A stretch of DNA of 64,000 nt, taken from Aspidiotus rigidus (Eukaryota > Arthropoda > Insecta > Hemiptera > Diaspididae). Below, one piece after another: positions 21,202-34,620 of the stretch. The number at the start of each line of letters is the position of its first letter. Within the stretch, counting starts at the first letter, position 1. The stretch covers positions 434,001 through 498,000 of the forward strand of contig JAVHKY010000009.1 of assembly GCA_035079385.1 (NCBI GenBank), read 5' to 3'. Made by a program: the position numbers and the translations under genes. Under the pieces are notes generated by a model. The model was not told where the DNA came from. It ran no database searches and saw only the letters and a list, made by a program, of their open reading frames with translations.

Positions 21202-21810
21202 CAGTGTTGTGACCGGGAATTCCTGGTAAGAAATGCGGGAGGAAATTCCCAGTTTTCAAGGGACCTGTTCCCGCCTAAAAATTCCCAAAATTCCTGGCTC
21301 CATTTTCCAGAGCCAGTTTGCAGCGGGTCAGCTGGAATGCTCCGAGTTATGGTCCACAACAGTCTACGGAGTGTCTGAGTTCTAATCACGTTCATGAATC
21401 ATGATAATATCATTTTTTTTTTTTACTCAAAACTGGACTGGTGCGGTGTACTGCTGCAGTGCGGCTAAGCTGTATGAGCTATGTCCTGTACAGGGAAATA
21501 TAGGTGTGCTGTAATCTGTAAATAGTAAATTTGATCGTGGACAATATTCATTAATTGAAAATTGAAGGAAATTGACAAAAATGGACAAGGAAAATGAGAA
21601 ACTACATTGCCTCTAGAATCTTGCGTTAGAAGTCAATACTTTCTATTAAATACAATATTGTACATTTTTTCTAGTTCTACTGAACTCAATTCACTGAAAA
21701 TTGGCACTAATGGGTGGTACAAGGGGGCAGCATCTATTTTGAAATAAATTTGGGAACGTTACTTTTGATCTCGAGGAAATTTTGTCAATTCCCGGGAAGT
21801 CGCAACACGG
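21202..21810. mobile_element. Non-autonomous hAT element with 8-bp target duplication
   Basis: The left end is CAGTGTTGTGACCGGGAATT and the right end is AATTCCCGGGAAGTCGCAAC followed by ACGG, an imperfect inverted pair of about 20 bp beginning with the hAT-typical CAGTGTTG. The flanks are GTTCCAAA (21194-21201) and ATTCCAAA (21811-21818), an 8-bp duplication with one difference, as expected for hAT. The 609-bp interior has no transposase frame; a 21135-21395 minus-strand frame is antisense chance. Confidence 0.85.
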
Positions 21811-21818
21811 ATTCCAAA

Positions 21819-24790
21819 GAACTTTTGCGACTCAGAAATTCGAAATTATAGTATACGTCAACATTCTGTTGACAACAATGAGCTGTTTTAAGGCGGGTCA
21901 TGCTGTATATGACGAGACGAGCAAACTTAAACATGTGCGCTGATCACATTACTATAGCTACAATTTGCTAGGTATTGCTGTGGGTACAAATATTTGTCCA
22001 GATCCATCCATAAAGATTCGAGTTACCCACGAGTATGTGCACTAATTTACGTTCTATTAAAGATGAGGTTTTCAGTAGCATCGGCCGTGCAAAGACGGTA
22101 AGATTGTGCATCTAAACGTCGGATTCGAAATAATGGACCTGCCAACAAAGTCGCGGATATTGAAAATAAAAAACGAGCAAATGAAAGATGAAGGAGTGCA
22201 GCATACCGCGGTCAGGTATGATTACTCGCCTGGCTGTTTCAATCTTTCAGTATGTAGAAAACTATATATGTTATCATCACTCTCGTTGATGCATGAGCGA
22301 GCGCTCGTAATATGTTATACGTACAAATGTGCGCTCCAATCAGTGTGCGCGAGAACTGTTGTAGAAAGAGCTGGCGCGGGAGCGGCGGCAAAAGTTGAAT
22401 ACTTTCCTATGTAGTACAGTACACCTAACATCAGTGGATTGCTATTCTAGTTCACCAAATAAGACACTCATTAACGGGCGCTGATTCGGGCGACGAAACA
22501 CTCGTCAGGATGTAATGACGCGAATAATATATATATCGTGTAACTATGGTCGGACCTAGATAGCCTACTCTGTAAATTTTCGTGCTGTCAAGACAATATT
22601 AGGATACACACAAAATTACGACACGAGCGAAAGAGAAAAAATGCGTCCATTCATACTTAATCCACTTCCTACCTAGCTCCTGCAAAACCATGCACGAGTA
22701 TCTCTATACAATCACGCGCACGAGCGTCGTATATTTACGCAATAATTGATGGATTATACTCGCATATCCAAAATAAATGAACCATTTTTCGTAGTACGCG
22801 ACATCGACAGTCAATTTAAACGGTAAGCTTTTTAATTTTCCGCTCGCACTGATTCTCTCACAAGAAGTGATCATTTGCAAAAATAGGTCGAAATATACTC
22901 ACCAAGAAAAGGACCGTACTCTTGATACATGAGCAAGAAAGGAACAATGAGCTACACACATCTCATCGCTTTCTTGCGCATCCCCCAATATTATCTACCT
23001 ACTTAGGTAAGTTGTGGAATGAAGGTACTTGTAGATGCTCGTACATTGTACAGCAGTGTACAAATGCGAGTTGATCACAACATGATGGGTTGCTTTAACG
23101 TACACGCTACATTAAAATTTCTAATTCTATTTTTTATTTTTTATTATAATGTATTCATCGATGACGCGTTTCTGTGATATTTTTAATGCGAGTGAAAAAC
23201 GAAAGAAGGAAAAAAAAACAAATCATAAGCACGCGCGAACACCTTTTCATGTTATAGACTCTGTATGATGTGGTGTAAGTAGTTGAAGAAAAGGTCACAA
23301 TCGTGTAAAGTATCGCGTACCGTTAAAAGGTCTAGTCTGAATATTTTCGCACAATAAATTCTGCCCTCAGTTGACATGAAATGGTTCATCGTTGTCTCAC
23401 GTCATTATGTTTTCATTGTCCACATTGAGCAGTTCGAGTGTGGAACGAATTTGGGTTAAACGTATGGTTTATTAAACCGTTGACACAACATGATACGATA
23501 AGATACTGCACTGTGGTAACCCGGACCGTGAGCGAGACATGTTCGAACTTAAGGTAGGGCAGGTAAAAACAGTGCAGAGGTTATCTAATTTGCGAAATTT
23601 CCGGCTGTCTACGAACAACTTCTTCAAGCTTCTTCCGTCACCTATGATGCAATCATTCTGATTTTAAAATAATTTCTCGACAACTGTTGGGAGGGAAGAA
23701 CTAATTGACACGATCTCGACTGGATCGGAATCAGAAGATGTAAAAGTTCTATTGAATGCACATGTCACAGGGACCGATAAATAAATGAAAAAGGCAGTGT
23801 ATGAATGCAAATAAAGAAACATTAACCGAACTGATTAATTAATTTACGAACTGATGATTTCACGAATAATACAATGAACGAAAACTACGCGGTCTTCACA
23901 ATCTTTTTTTCAATTACTTGTATCTTAATCGCTCTACCTAACTATCTATCTTTCTATATGACACCCCCTGTCTGTGGGAAACAATGATATAAATACTCTT
24001 ATTTATAATGGTGGGCCTATATTTACTTTGATATAGTGGGGATATTTAAGGAGGTGCAAAACCTACAATATTGGAAATTGCAGTTAGAGCAAAGGTGATA
24101 AATAATTGAAACAGTTAATGGTAAATATTATACAAAGCTTGATCGTAGACACAACATCCACAAAGTCCCGGAATCAGGGCGGGGTAATACAATAGATACA
24201 TATAATTGTAAACAATATGTAAGTACAAGTTTTTGTGGACATAAATGATGAAGTGAAATACCGTTAATCGTACTGGCTCACAGTGGCGAGTCGACAATTC
24301 CAAGAATGTATAATTTGATTCGATTTTGATCTAATTGTGGCGCTCGACAGAATCGAGCGTCACAACAGTTTAAAATAGTCATCTTAGCTCGATGAGCCCC
24401 TGTAAATAAAAGGAGCAGAAGAAGAGGAATAAAAGATTCAAGATATATTATGAAGAACTGCAAATGTGATCAAGCCAACGTAATACAAACATTGTAAGTT
24501 TGAATAAATACCCATGAACAAATTTCAAACTTTTGGGATGAACATGAATTATCAGAGATATTTCTAAGAAGTATTTTTGACGCAAAATATAATGCTATTT
24601 TCCGTTTTTTGATGTATTACTTCTCATTATTGTGCACTATTCATAATTAGTTTCTGCGCTTCTTTATGACTAGCAAAAGTACCTTTCCGCGCATTGAAAT
24701 TTTGTAGCTCGATAAGATACCGTAGTTCCTCATCGCAACAAACCGCAGTAACTAAACATGAATATTGCATAGTAATGAGAGGTAATACCG
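21819..24790. other. No gene seen (3 kb)
   Basis: AT-rich sequence with no open frame over about 105 codons, no recognised motif and no repeat shared with the window that I noticed. The 22106-22414 plus-strand frame is not supported by splice signals or composition. Probably intergenic or a long intron. Confidence 0.45.
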
Positions 24791-26640
24791 AAAAAATGCT
24801 TATGCAGCCGCGTAAGCAACACACGAGTTTTCACATTTACCTACAATCAAGTTTTTTGCTTAAATGTTAACTCTAGTACTCCAATTTATTCAATGAATCG
24901 TTTTCTCAATAAGATACATACATCCTCACCATCTCTTGCCTCTCTAATCCATTCTTGATCATCTCCGATTCTCAAGCATCTTTTAATGTTGGTTATTGTA
25001 GACTCACACACACACACCCATCTCATTACTTATCTTATCCTTCTTTCATGCTCTCATTGCGATTCTGATACGCCCCCCTCCCCCTCATTCAACATGTCTT
25101 TTCCTGTCCCAAATTAGTTTTACTCCCGAAATCCTGACTTATCTCTCACAATCATGTAGAAGCACTATCAGATGACTTTCCATTGGTTGTCAACATCTTT
25201 CAATTCTTCCAACAATTGAATTCCTTTTTCCACGTCTTCACTTTTCAAAACCAGTGAAACTCTCTTAGTAGCGGTAACTCGTTAATTGAAAAGAAATCTC
25301 CATGAATATAAAAAATGAAATAATTTTTACCTCTGCCTACAAGTAATCATTTCTTCATAACTCCAACTTATTCTATAAATCGTTCTTTCAATGAGGCTCA
25401 CATATATCCTCACCATCTCTTGCCCCTCTACTCATAATTTATTCTTGATCACCTCCAATTCCCGGGCATCATTCTATGTCATTTCGAGCTGCTCTTCTCT
25501 TCATCCAATCATAATTTGTATTCCCGCTCTCATCGCAATCTATGAGAGAAAAACCGAAAAATGTTATCTTTAAGAGAATTAAAAACGCTCACTTATGGAT
25601 GAAAACTCAAAAGAGTTATGCAATAGCGACCGCCCCGCCCCATATTGCAAGGATGGGAACGAGAACAACGCGTCATTATACACCCCACTTTAAACCGGAG
25701 TATTTCAAAGGAATTTGATGTTGGAATTAAAATCTTATTGAAAACTAAGTTGTGTACCACGCGTAGTCTTATGTTGTTGCCACAGAGCGTGAATAAGGGT
25801 TAGCCACAGAATCAGTCACCCTACACTCACACTCACACACACATACACTTCTCATCCCTCATCTTATGCTTCTCTCATGCTCTCATTCCCTCTGCCACAT
25901 CTGAACTCAATAACAACACCAAGCTTATTATAACTCCCTAATGACAGGCTCTTATTAGCTCATTAATTGAAAAAAAATTAAAAGAAAAGAAATAAAATGA
26001 AACATGAAAGATTATACGCAAAGGATTGCTCACCAATACTATAGCATATCCTTACATGATATTCATTCATGAGAAACTCAATACAAACGAGCAAATCTTT
26101 CGCACATATCACTCAAAAAAATGACAAGATTATACGCAAAGGATTGCTGCACACTAATACTACAGTAACACAACATTCATTCATGACAAACTCAACACGA
26201 ACGAACATATCCTTAAAATTTATTCATAAAGAGCGTATCCTTACGTGTGTGAACAGGTAACCCAAAAAATGAATAAAACTACTATGCTACAAACTACACT
26301 GACAATCTACGTAATCACAGGTTACCCTTCGCTTTTGATGACGAAAGCGATTACCTGAAATGTAGTACAGTACTACAAAATATTAGTAGCTGGAATATTT
26401 GCAAATTTCCTCAAATTAATCAACGCTTCAATTTGAGATTTCTCACGAACCAGACATCGTATCAACACCAAAAGTTTACAATTACATTTTTAGACATGTA
26501 AATTACAATATATCAACATTCGAAAAAAATCGAACAAACCATATAGGAATTTTTTTTTTTAATTGGGTGTATCTGATGAACTACTGATCCGATCGTCAAA
26601 AAAAAGGCAGGTGCACAACTTGATCGTTTATGTTCATTAC
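24791..26640 (-). mobile_element. Helitron-like family A copy (minus orientation)
   Basis: It begins (3' end, minus strand) with the hairpin block AAAAAATGCTTATGCAGCCG and CGTAAGCAACACACGAGTTT, matching 56829-56880. It then shares TTCAATGAATCG, TCTCAATAAGATACA, TTGATCATCTCCGATTCTCA (24900-25010) and, after an internal stretch missing from the other copy, 26040-26625 with 57048-57620: AGAAACTCAA(T/C)ACAAACGAGC, ACGCAAAGGATTG, TCATAAAGAGCGTATCCTTA, CGAACCA(G/A)ACATCGTATCAA. An internal imperfect duplication (24890-25010 against 25362-25470) lengthens this copy. The 5' motif is not recognisable, so the upper boundary is approximate. No Rep/helicase. Confidence 0.65.
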
Positions 26641-28073
26641 AAAAGAATGAAATTTTTTTCATGTGAGTAATGCTTATCTTCAGATAATCTGGATAGAATT
26701 GAAGAATGAGAGGGTCTTATTGGGAGGCGAATAATTTTGTAGGCGCTATTTTTTCATATTTTCTCACAGTCTTCTTTTCTTCCATTCATGGTGATCTAAA
26801 CTTTCATTGTTATTCTCAATCATTCTTCTACCTTGATGTTTAAATGTTTTTGTTATTCTTTCCTCATATAGTAAACTGTTTTTTCAGTTTGCTTCTATTC
26901 CCAGCATCTTTTCATAAGATTTCCTATTACGCCCTTGAAGGAGGGGAGAGCAGCTGAGAAACGGATGGGCACGGAAAAAGCTGAAAAGAGCAATGGTGCC
27001 AATTCAGGGAAGAAATAAAGGTTTTAAGTTTAGGTACATATTTTCTAGCTAAAACAAGAGAAGGACGGATTAGAAACTGAGAAAGTGGGCCCAAACAAAA
27101 GGGCAGCATGATGTATTGAAATATATTTTGGTTTTTTACCCCACATTAGTACGTATAGCCTACTGTATTGTATTTACGTGCAAAACGTGCTTACAATGCA
27201 CGCGTGTATTGAAGCTTGTACATTACACATTTCGTTAATAACTCGTACACATATTACTCCACTCGTTTCCCTCGTTCCGCAAACATACTGACTTATGAGC
27301 GAATAGTTGACGGCTGTTAAGGATACGTTTTTATTGGCGTTGATCATTTACGCGTTGTTATTGCCAATGGTATACGCGGATCCCATGCGCTAACCGCCAA
27401 CTAATCGCTCACAGACCGATATAATACACTCGTTTTGTAAAGACTCCCCTACAAAATTTGTACTGGTAATAGCCATTCTTCGATATCTATACCATACTTA
27501 CAGATATGAAGAAAAAAATTTTCTAATTTGTCAGAGAAATTCTAGGATTGGTTTATTTTGAATCAGCCGTGTCAAAGAAGGAGACATCAAAACGGTTAAG
27601 CAGCTACACTGAACGCGTTCAGTGTAGAGGCAAAATGAAAGAAAAACTAATTAATTGAGGGGTTCCATTTTAGAGTACAATAAAAATCTGGACAATGAGC
27701 AGTAAAAATATTGGGGATGCACAGTAAGAAAATTGATTTGAACAGTAGAAAACTGAGCATGAAAAAATCGAAGTTACAGTGGGTTATTAAATAAATCCGC
27801 AGTTATGCATTAAATTTCAAATTAAAAATTACAATGGAGAATGAGTGAAATATTTACTGGTCAATTATGTAACGCGGGTTTTGATTTTGCTGGGCGATTA
27901 CGTTTCCGCTTCTGTTCAAGTAGGACTGATTTAGCCGCCGCAGGTACGATCACTTTTTTCAACCTGATGAACAAGCCCAGGCTGTGTTCACGTATGTATA
28001 TGTTTTCTGGAAGACGGGGCATGAACGTTCACTCTTTCCCGATTCTCCAGTACAAGTAACCCATATACTGTAA
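26641..28073. other. No gene seen
   Basis: AT-rich sequence; contains the 24-bp palindrome at 27604-27627. The frames at 26927-27109 minus and 27841-28059 plus show no recognisable motif. Confidence 0.4.
27604..27627. repeat. 24-bp perfect palindrome
   Basis: CTACACTGAACG followed at once by its exact reverse complement CGTTCAGTGTAG; centre at ACGCGT. No copy elsewhere in the window was noticed. Confidence 0.95.
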
Positions 28074-29037
28074 CTAGCGGTTGGCGACGCGCCTCCGGCG
28101 CGCCTGACCGCTAGCTGTGTGTTGAGTAGATATCTGTGTTTTATAGGTATCTGTATCTTGTAGGTATGTGTGTTTTGTAGGTATCTTGGAATTCAGATGA
28201 ATTTTTAAAAAAGAAACAGTGGAAAGAGTTTTGCAAAATTCACAACTATTCAGTTCAAAAATAAGAAAATGGACACCAAAAACTGCGACTGTACTTATAA
28301 AAATATATCAAAGTTCCGAGTCGCACAAAAATAAAATCACCAAATTAAATTTTTTACACACTAATTCACTTGAGAGCTGACTTAACGCGTGAAGCCTGTA
28401 TTCATCGCAGCAGAATACAGACAAATCCATTGACATTTTGCCAGTCCCTAAGAAAACACACGGACAACAGGTAAAAAAAAGGGTAATTTCCGCTAGCCCA
28501 TACGCAGTGCGCACCGTGTCTAGACATTGGTTCTTGTATGAGATACCGGATGTAAAATCCTTTATGTAGGTGTTTTTAAAACTGTGAATAAAATAACTTG
28601 CTTAGTATGGAAGTACAGCGAATACTGTAGTCACAAAATTTCCTCCTAAAAATCTGGAACCGGGCTCATTCGAAAGGAAATTACAGGGGCTACAATTTTT
28701 GTTCTCTTCAATTTTTCATAAAAATGAGTTATACTCGAGTTATCACAATAATTCAATTCTCGAAACTGCGCCACTCAACGCGCGTAGGTCTAACGTACAT
28801 GGCAAGCTACACCACCACGTTTTTTTATATTGAAAAGAGTCATTGTTTTCGCCCTTTTTTGAAATTACTCAGCACCTCCCCTTCAAATTTTTATTTTTAT
28901 GAGTCTATGTGCTGCTCTGGGATGAGGACAATATATCCTGAAAGTTTGAAAGCGATCGGCCCAGTAGTTCTCGAGTTATAAACGGACAGGACGACAGACA
29001 GACAGACGGACAAACTTTCTGCTTTATATATTAGATT
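28074..29037 (-). mobile_element. Helitron-like family D, copy 1 (minus orientation)
   Basis: The lower end is a GC-rich stem-loop (28074-28114) opening and closing with CTAGCGGT/ACCGCTAG and containing GGCGCGCC; on the minus strand the element therefore ends hairpin-CTAG. The upper end is an ACAGACAGACAGACGGACAA microsatellite followed by CTTTATATATTAGATT. The interior is close to 59851-60900, including a nearly identical minus-strand frame (28308-28514 against 60360-60578) and CTCATTCGAAAGGAAATTAC, GGGGCTACAATTTTTGTTCT. A 3' stem-loop ending in CTAG and a GTCT-type microsatellite near the 5' end are features of Helitron/HINE (DINE-1-like) elements. No coding capacity. Confidence 0.72.
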
Positions 29038-29339
29038 CAATTCTTGGAACTAGTCGAAGGTGTCCCATCATCCATTCTTTTTCTTGTATTCTCGGAGCTG
29101 TTCTTTTCTGTTCAGCATTGTCCACTGATGAGCGAGAGTGCACGACGGCAATAATATTAGAGGCGTTGTACTGAAGGAAATGCATGCCTTATAAAAAAGA
29201 TCACGTCATCTTCTTTTTTCTTTTCTTGTTTTATTTTCAGATTTTACGGCGTACATTTACTGCTTATATAAATTTGAATACTCTTCATGAATTCACTATT
29301 ACCGTACCCAAATTTACTATTCTAAAATCTCATCCTTAC

Positions 29340-30200
29340 CTGTTACTCAACGGTAAGAGTTGAGTTGACAGGTGAGGGCTGTATTGCAGCAAAAAACGGA
29401 CCAATTCATCAATATTTTACCAGTTGCAATGATTAAGAAAATGGATAGACAGTAGGTAAAAAGCCTACCATATCCCTGAAGCATTACATCAGTCTGTATA
29501 GAGGCATGAGACGCACTTAGTCATTTCCTATATAAGAAACCGGATATAATTTTCCCAATTCTTTATCAAACCCAGTACGTTTAAGTTTCTAACTCTGACG
29601 ACAATTTTTCAAGAAATTATTTTACATAAACGTCTCGTTTTGAAATCGAAAATTGGATACGTAAAACTTGAATAGTCTTTATAGATTGATCCAGAGCAAC
29701 CGGTTCAAATGCTCTCTCTGTGTGAACACAATGATATTGAATACGCATCAGTCACAATATCAATAGTTCCCAAATTTCCTGATAAAAATCTGCAATTGGG
29801 CTCATTCGAAAGGAAATTACAGGGGCTACAATTTTTGTTCTCTTCAATTTTTCATAAAATGAATACAACTTGAGTTATCACGATAATTTAATTTTTAAAA
29901 CTGCGCCGCTCAACGCGTTTGAACGGTTGGAACAACACCGTGCGTGCGCGTACGTCAACGGTACAGCGAGAAGCAGTTTCAGTACTAGATAATCCCCGTT
30001 TTTTCCTAATTTTTTCGTCCCCTACTCCACCTTGAGGGAGTCAGAACGTCGAAATTTATTCAAAAACCTGACCCAAATAAAACGAAATTTTTCAACAAAA
30101 ATTCCAGGTCTATAGGTGAAGGCGTTTTGAAAGTTATGGACGTACCTACATACATACCAGACAGACAGACAAACATTCTACTGTATAATTATATTAGATT
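29340..30200 (-). mobile_element. Helitron-like family D, copy 2 (diverged, lacks hairpin end)
   Basis: Shares GCTGTATTGCAGCAAAAAAC, GGACCAATTCATCAATATTT, GAAAGGAAATTACAGGGGCT and CAACGCGTTTGAAC with the copy at 51890-52458. It ends with AGGTGAAGGCGTTTTGAAAG, CAGACAGACAGACAAAC and ATTCTACTGTATAATTATAT, like 61010-61094. The GC-rich hairpin is missing at its lower end. The 300 bp between this and the previous copy show nothing recognisable. Confidence 0.65.
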
Positions 30201-33200
30201 ATCATCTTTTATTTTATTCTATCAGGAAATCTTAGCGCCCTCGTACCGCGCTTCCCAGAGCACCTAGAGCCTTGATTTTTTTTCTTTTCTGTCTTTAGCT
30301 TCAATCGAAGAGTGACAGTGACTGATTTTTGATAAAATTTGATGCGAAAATCGAGCGATTACAGAAATTTGTCCGCGTATTTACCCATATTTAAAGAAAA
30401 TATCAATGCGTGATATATCGCGTTACTGCCGTAATACCTTTGTAACTTTTCGTCGTGAGGCTAACTTGAAGTTGATGATGATGATGGTCTCCTTTTCGGG
30501 TACTTTTACCTACAGTTATCAGTGCGGTGACATCATAGAAAATCAATGTATTGTATGCTGCGCTCCGCGGTGCGGTGCGGCGTTACACGGCATATAATCT
30601 TCGGACTGTGTGTTTTCGTATTGGTTTTTCTTTTGGAGTAAGTAATATGAATGTCAAGATCGATATCATACTTTATGAATTTTTTGATTTCAAGTCGCTG
30701 TCATACAAGATATAAATGTTTCATCAGCTGCCGTACAAGAAAAAAGATTGATGAGTACGCCTTATCGTCCAGTATGATGAATTTCTTTTCTTCTTTGAAA
30801 AAATTGCAAGACAATGATAGAATGACTGAAATAGGAACGATTTACAGGAATTGTTACCAGTGGATAATTTGATAGTGCAGTTACTTTTCTGATCAATTTG
30901 AGTGTTTTCTCCTTTTCAGTCCAATTACTATAATTTTTATTCACAAAAATTTATTTCTTGAAACAATGTTTGCCTAAATACATTTTAACTAAAAATAATT
31001 CAATTGAAATATCTTACAAAAAAAAAAAAGAAAATCCGGTGTTGCTGACAACGTTGATTGAATTGACAGTACTGTAACTAAACTATAAAGAAAAAAACAA
31101 GAGTTTGAATTGAGAAGACATGAATAACTAAATGTCTATTTATTCATGAGGGAGTCCATAACAGTTTGGAGGATACGGCGGTGTTGCTGTGAGATTTTAC
31201 TTATGAATTTTTTACTACAAAGTTTTTCCAGCCCGTTTGCAAGAATCAGTTATCTTCCCAAAATATTAATACTTGTAAACTTGATCGTTGAGTTAATTTT
31301 TGGCACTTGAAGAGTTGAGCAGTTGTGGACAATCTAGTTTGTCCGACGCCAAGTCATTGCGCATTAATTAGCAAAAAATCCTCGTGAAAATGAGTCGGGA
31401 ACAGACATGAATTAAAAAAGATAAATTTTGATTTATCTATGCGAAGAAAGATGATGGAAAAAATTCTCAGCTGCCGAAGTAAGAAGAAGCTAGAAGTGTA
31501 ATTGGAGAAGATGGACGATGAACTCAAATAATGCACCGTCAGCGCAGAACCAAATTCAGTAAGCTGTAAGTCCATACGTTTTAACGTGTTTTTATGCCTC
31601 TTTGATATCAAATACCTTCAGTATGACGTAAAGCTTTGCGTACCACTAATTGAAAATTTTGAGAATTGTTCCTTGTTTTACCCATCTTTGAGTATTTGTA
31701 TCACAGCATTCAAGTTCCCGTCTGATTAATGATTGATTGTTGACAGAAAATTGTACAAAGGTCTAAGAAGTTACTAGAATATTTTTTTCCTCAGTAAATT
31801 ACAATTTAACACAAATCAAACACATTGGCTTTCCTGCACAGTTTTTTTATTTAAATAACGAGTTCAAATACGTCATCTTACATCAAAAATAACAGGATTG
31901 TAATTTGTCATCAGGTTGCACAGATGGGGAGTGAGGATTACAAAAATGTTCAAGTGAATGAGACTTACAATGTAAAGTCAATAACGAGAGGACTGTTTTT
32001 TTATTTTTTATTTACGAGTTATATCCGACTGCTCAAACGAGTAAGTAAACAGCTCGCGTTAATTTGGTGGTAAAGTGTTGCAATGTATAATTTACGATTA
32101 CAATAGTTGGAAGAAATATAGGTAGCACGTAGATGGTTGAGGGAGATGGAGACGGTTTCTGAGTTGTTGAATAGTGCAGAGGTTATACGTTGTAGGCAGA
32201 GCGTTAGTTCTGAAATAATTTTTTAATTTCTCTAGTTTATTTGCATTATGCTGGTATCGTATGAATAATTACAAATCGTTAAATCCTATACCATCCTCAT
32301 TTGCCATTCAATTATAAGAACGCAAATTTCAAATAATGTAATACAAATGCAGATAAAATATATTCGTTCAAAATGATGAAAACCGCTGGATGGATGGGGC
32401 CAGTCGCGCGAGTATTCATTTTAAACTAGAGCTGATACTCGAAATCATCGGACATTTTAATTCTTGTATAGGTTAGGTACTCGCAAGTATGGCAATTGAA
32501 TAATACATACATGTACGGTAACTAGCTTTCTTCCGGTAGAGAGGATGGGAAACAGAAACGCAGTTAGTGACGCTTGTCAGATTACTCTTTTTCTCTAAAA
32601 TTAATGGCACTTTTCATAAATTTGTTCATTTTCATACCCAGGCAATGTGTAAATTATTCTGCATCTAATCTAAACAGCGAGTCAGTACCTATTGTATTCG
32701 TGTACCTTCATCTTACGAGTAATTTGTTACGTATAAGTGTACTAAGTACCGTGCAGCAAAAACGGGTTGAAGCTTCTTTTCATTTATTATATTTTCCCTA
32801 TTTTCTTCTTCCTCTTTTTTTTTTTTTTCTGAATCCTCTCTCGTCCGATGGTTTGGTCGTATTAAAAACGGAATCATGCTGAAAAACTATTTGTTGACAT
32901 GACTTTGGCTTAAAGTTGACATTTTATAGATTGCTACGTACTTAGATTACACCGGTTTTCAATGATTGAAAAAAACAAATTGTTTGAGGTCAACGCGACT
33001 TGAACTCCTTCGTGTGTTATCGACTCACAACCGGCCAATATTCTGTCGAAATACGCGGACAACAAATTATTTGATTCTATTCTCTAGTTTTTTTTTTTTT
33101 TTTTTTTTTTCTTAAAAAGTGCGTGCTATACACTAAACCCGTTCGAATTTGATACGAGTAAGATGAGAAAAATAATACATACTTATACGTCGTTAAAGAA

Positions 33201-34260
33201 GATTTCTTAGGCTTTTAAGTAACAATGTAAATACATTAATTTATAAAAGAACAAATGAAAAGATTGATTAAGATAAAAAAAATTGAAAGAACAAATCAAA
33301 TTAACGAGTGAAGCGATAATAATAGAATAAATAAAAAATCGCGTATTCGCGAAAAATATGTGCGACTTGCACACATTTAGAGGTTGCACGACTTCTTCGA
33401 GCATGGATCAATAAAAGAGATGTGTCAAAAAATCAACTTATTACCTACATAAGTTCAAGTATATCAGAACAAAAACGTACCTACGTAAAGAAAGGGAAAG
33501 AAGGAAAAGATAGAAAAGCGCCAATACTCGACTCAATTCAACGAAATTGGACGAAATTTAAACGAAAGGAAGTCTTGAAATAATGTCGCTAATAATCTAA
33601 CACGCACTTATCAATCACTTTATTCCGCGATGGAGTGATAGGTTGCCCTTATCCGATGGTTGCTCATTTGCATAAAGCCATGTCATCTAGAACGAAAACA
33701 CGAAATCGTATGATAAACGCTCACGACACGATTCGCTCTTATATTATTCATTTATTTATCTGTTTACTATTTTTTATTTTTTATTTTTTCTTCTTCCTCT
33801 TCTCTATTTATTCATTTCAGTCGAAATGCTTCGAATGTTCCAATACCGACAACGATAAATCGTCGGATGCTGTGAATAATAGTTTGCTCAAACACCTGTT
33901 GTGTATTTCGATTACATGATAAGAAGAGTAGCGTTGTGGCGGTGGCCGCTGTCGTGCCGCTAGTTGTCTGTGGTGGCGAAAACATCGTCGCCGTTGCCGC
34001 CTTCCAACACGAGGTATTACACTTTGACGTTTTCCCAGGAGGTAATGATTAGTGAATAATACTAATCGAATGCTGCAGCCCGCCGAGATTTTTAAATGTG
34101 GTGCATCATTTGTGTTTGGTATTCGAGCGGACGCGAGAGAAAATATGCAATCTTCAGTGAACGATAAGTACACCATCAGACAAATAATACCATAATAATC
34201 CTGAAAACAAAAACGGAAATAAGTTTTTGATATAATTGACTATCATATAAAGTTCGACCA
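30201..34260. other. No gene seen (4 kb)
   Basis: A short motif at 30236-30290 (CGCTTCCCAGAGCACCTAGA, GCCTTGA) recurs at about 16256, 36947, 38430 and 61494 as part of family A. Otherwise this is low-repeat AT-rich sequence with T-runs at 32817-32829 and 33087-33110. A GCC/GTC-rich segment at 33930-34015 yields open frames on both strands but no recognised protein. Confidence 0.45.
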
Positions 34261-34264
34261 CACG

Positions 34265-34620
34265 TTCATTTGATTTTGAAAATACAAATTTACGTTCACT
34301 TAGTTTTGAAAATATACGAATTTACGTATAATGGTCGGATATCTAAAAAAAATTAAGCTGGCCGGTAAGAAAAGAAGCCCAATCCGTCCAGCAGAAATCG
34401 CTAACAAACTCCGATAAGGTATTGAATTTCACCTCAAAAATTTCCCCATAAGAAATGTACAGGGCAAAATCGCGTGTAGATATCTCTTAAAAACCCGACG
34501 TCCAAGAGAGGTTAGTCAATAAGCAATGGCTCACACTTAAAAAGAAAGATTAGCCTAATCCGTCCAGCAGAAGTTACTAACAAACTCGGATAAGTTTTAC
34601 AGGTAAGTCTTACAACTTGG
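34265..34620 (+). repeat. Tandem duplication of about 176 bp, plus 30-bp repeat
   Basis: CCAATCCGTCCAGCAGAAAT with ACAAACTCCGATAAGG (34378) recurs as CTAATCCGTCCAGCAGAAGT with ACAAACTCGGATAAGT (34553), about 176 bp apart. Just before, TTACGTTCA and AGTTTTGAAAATA recur about 30 bp apart (34262-34328). Confidence 0.7.

Noticed and set aside
21135..21395. 86-codon minus-strand frame in the hAT MITE
   Set aside because: Non-autonomous element; no transposase similarity.
22106..22414. 102-codon plus-strand frame
   Set aside because: No recognised motif or splice context; surrounding sequence gives similar frames by chance.
33817..34176. 119-codon minus-strand frame rich in arginine
   Set aside because: It crosses a GCC/GTC-rich stretch open on both strands; no recognised domain or splice signals.
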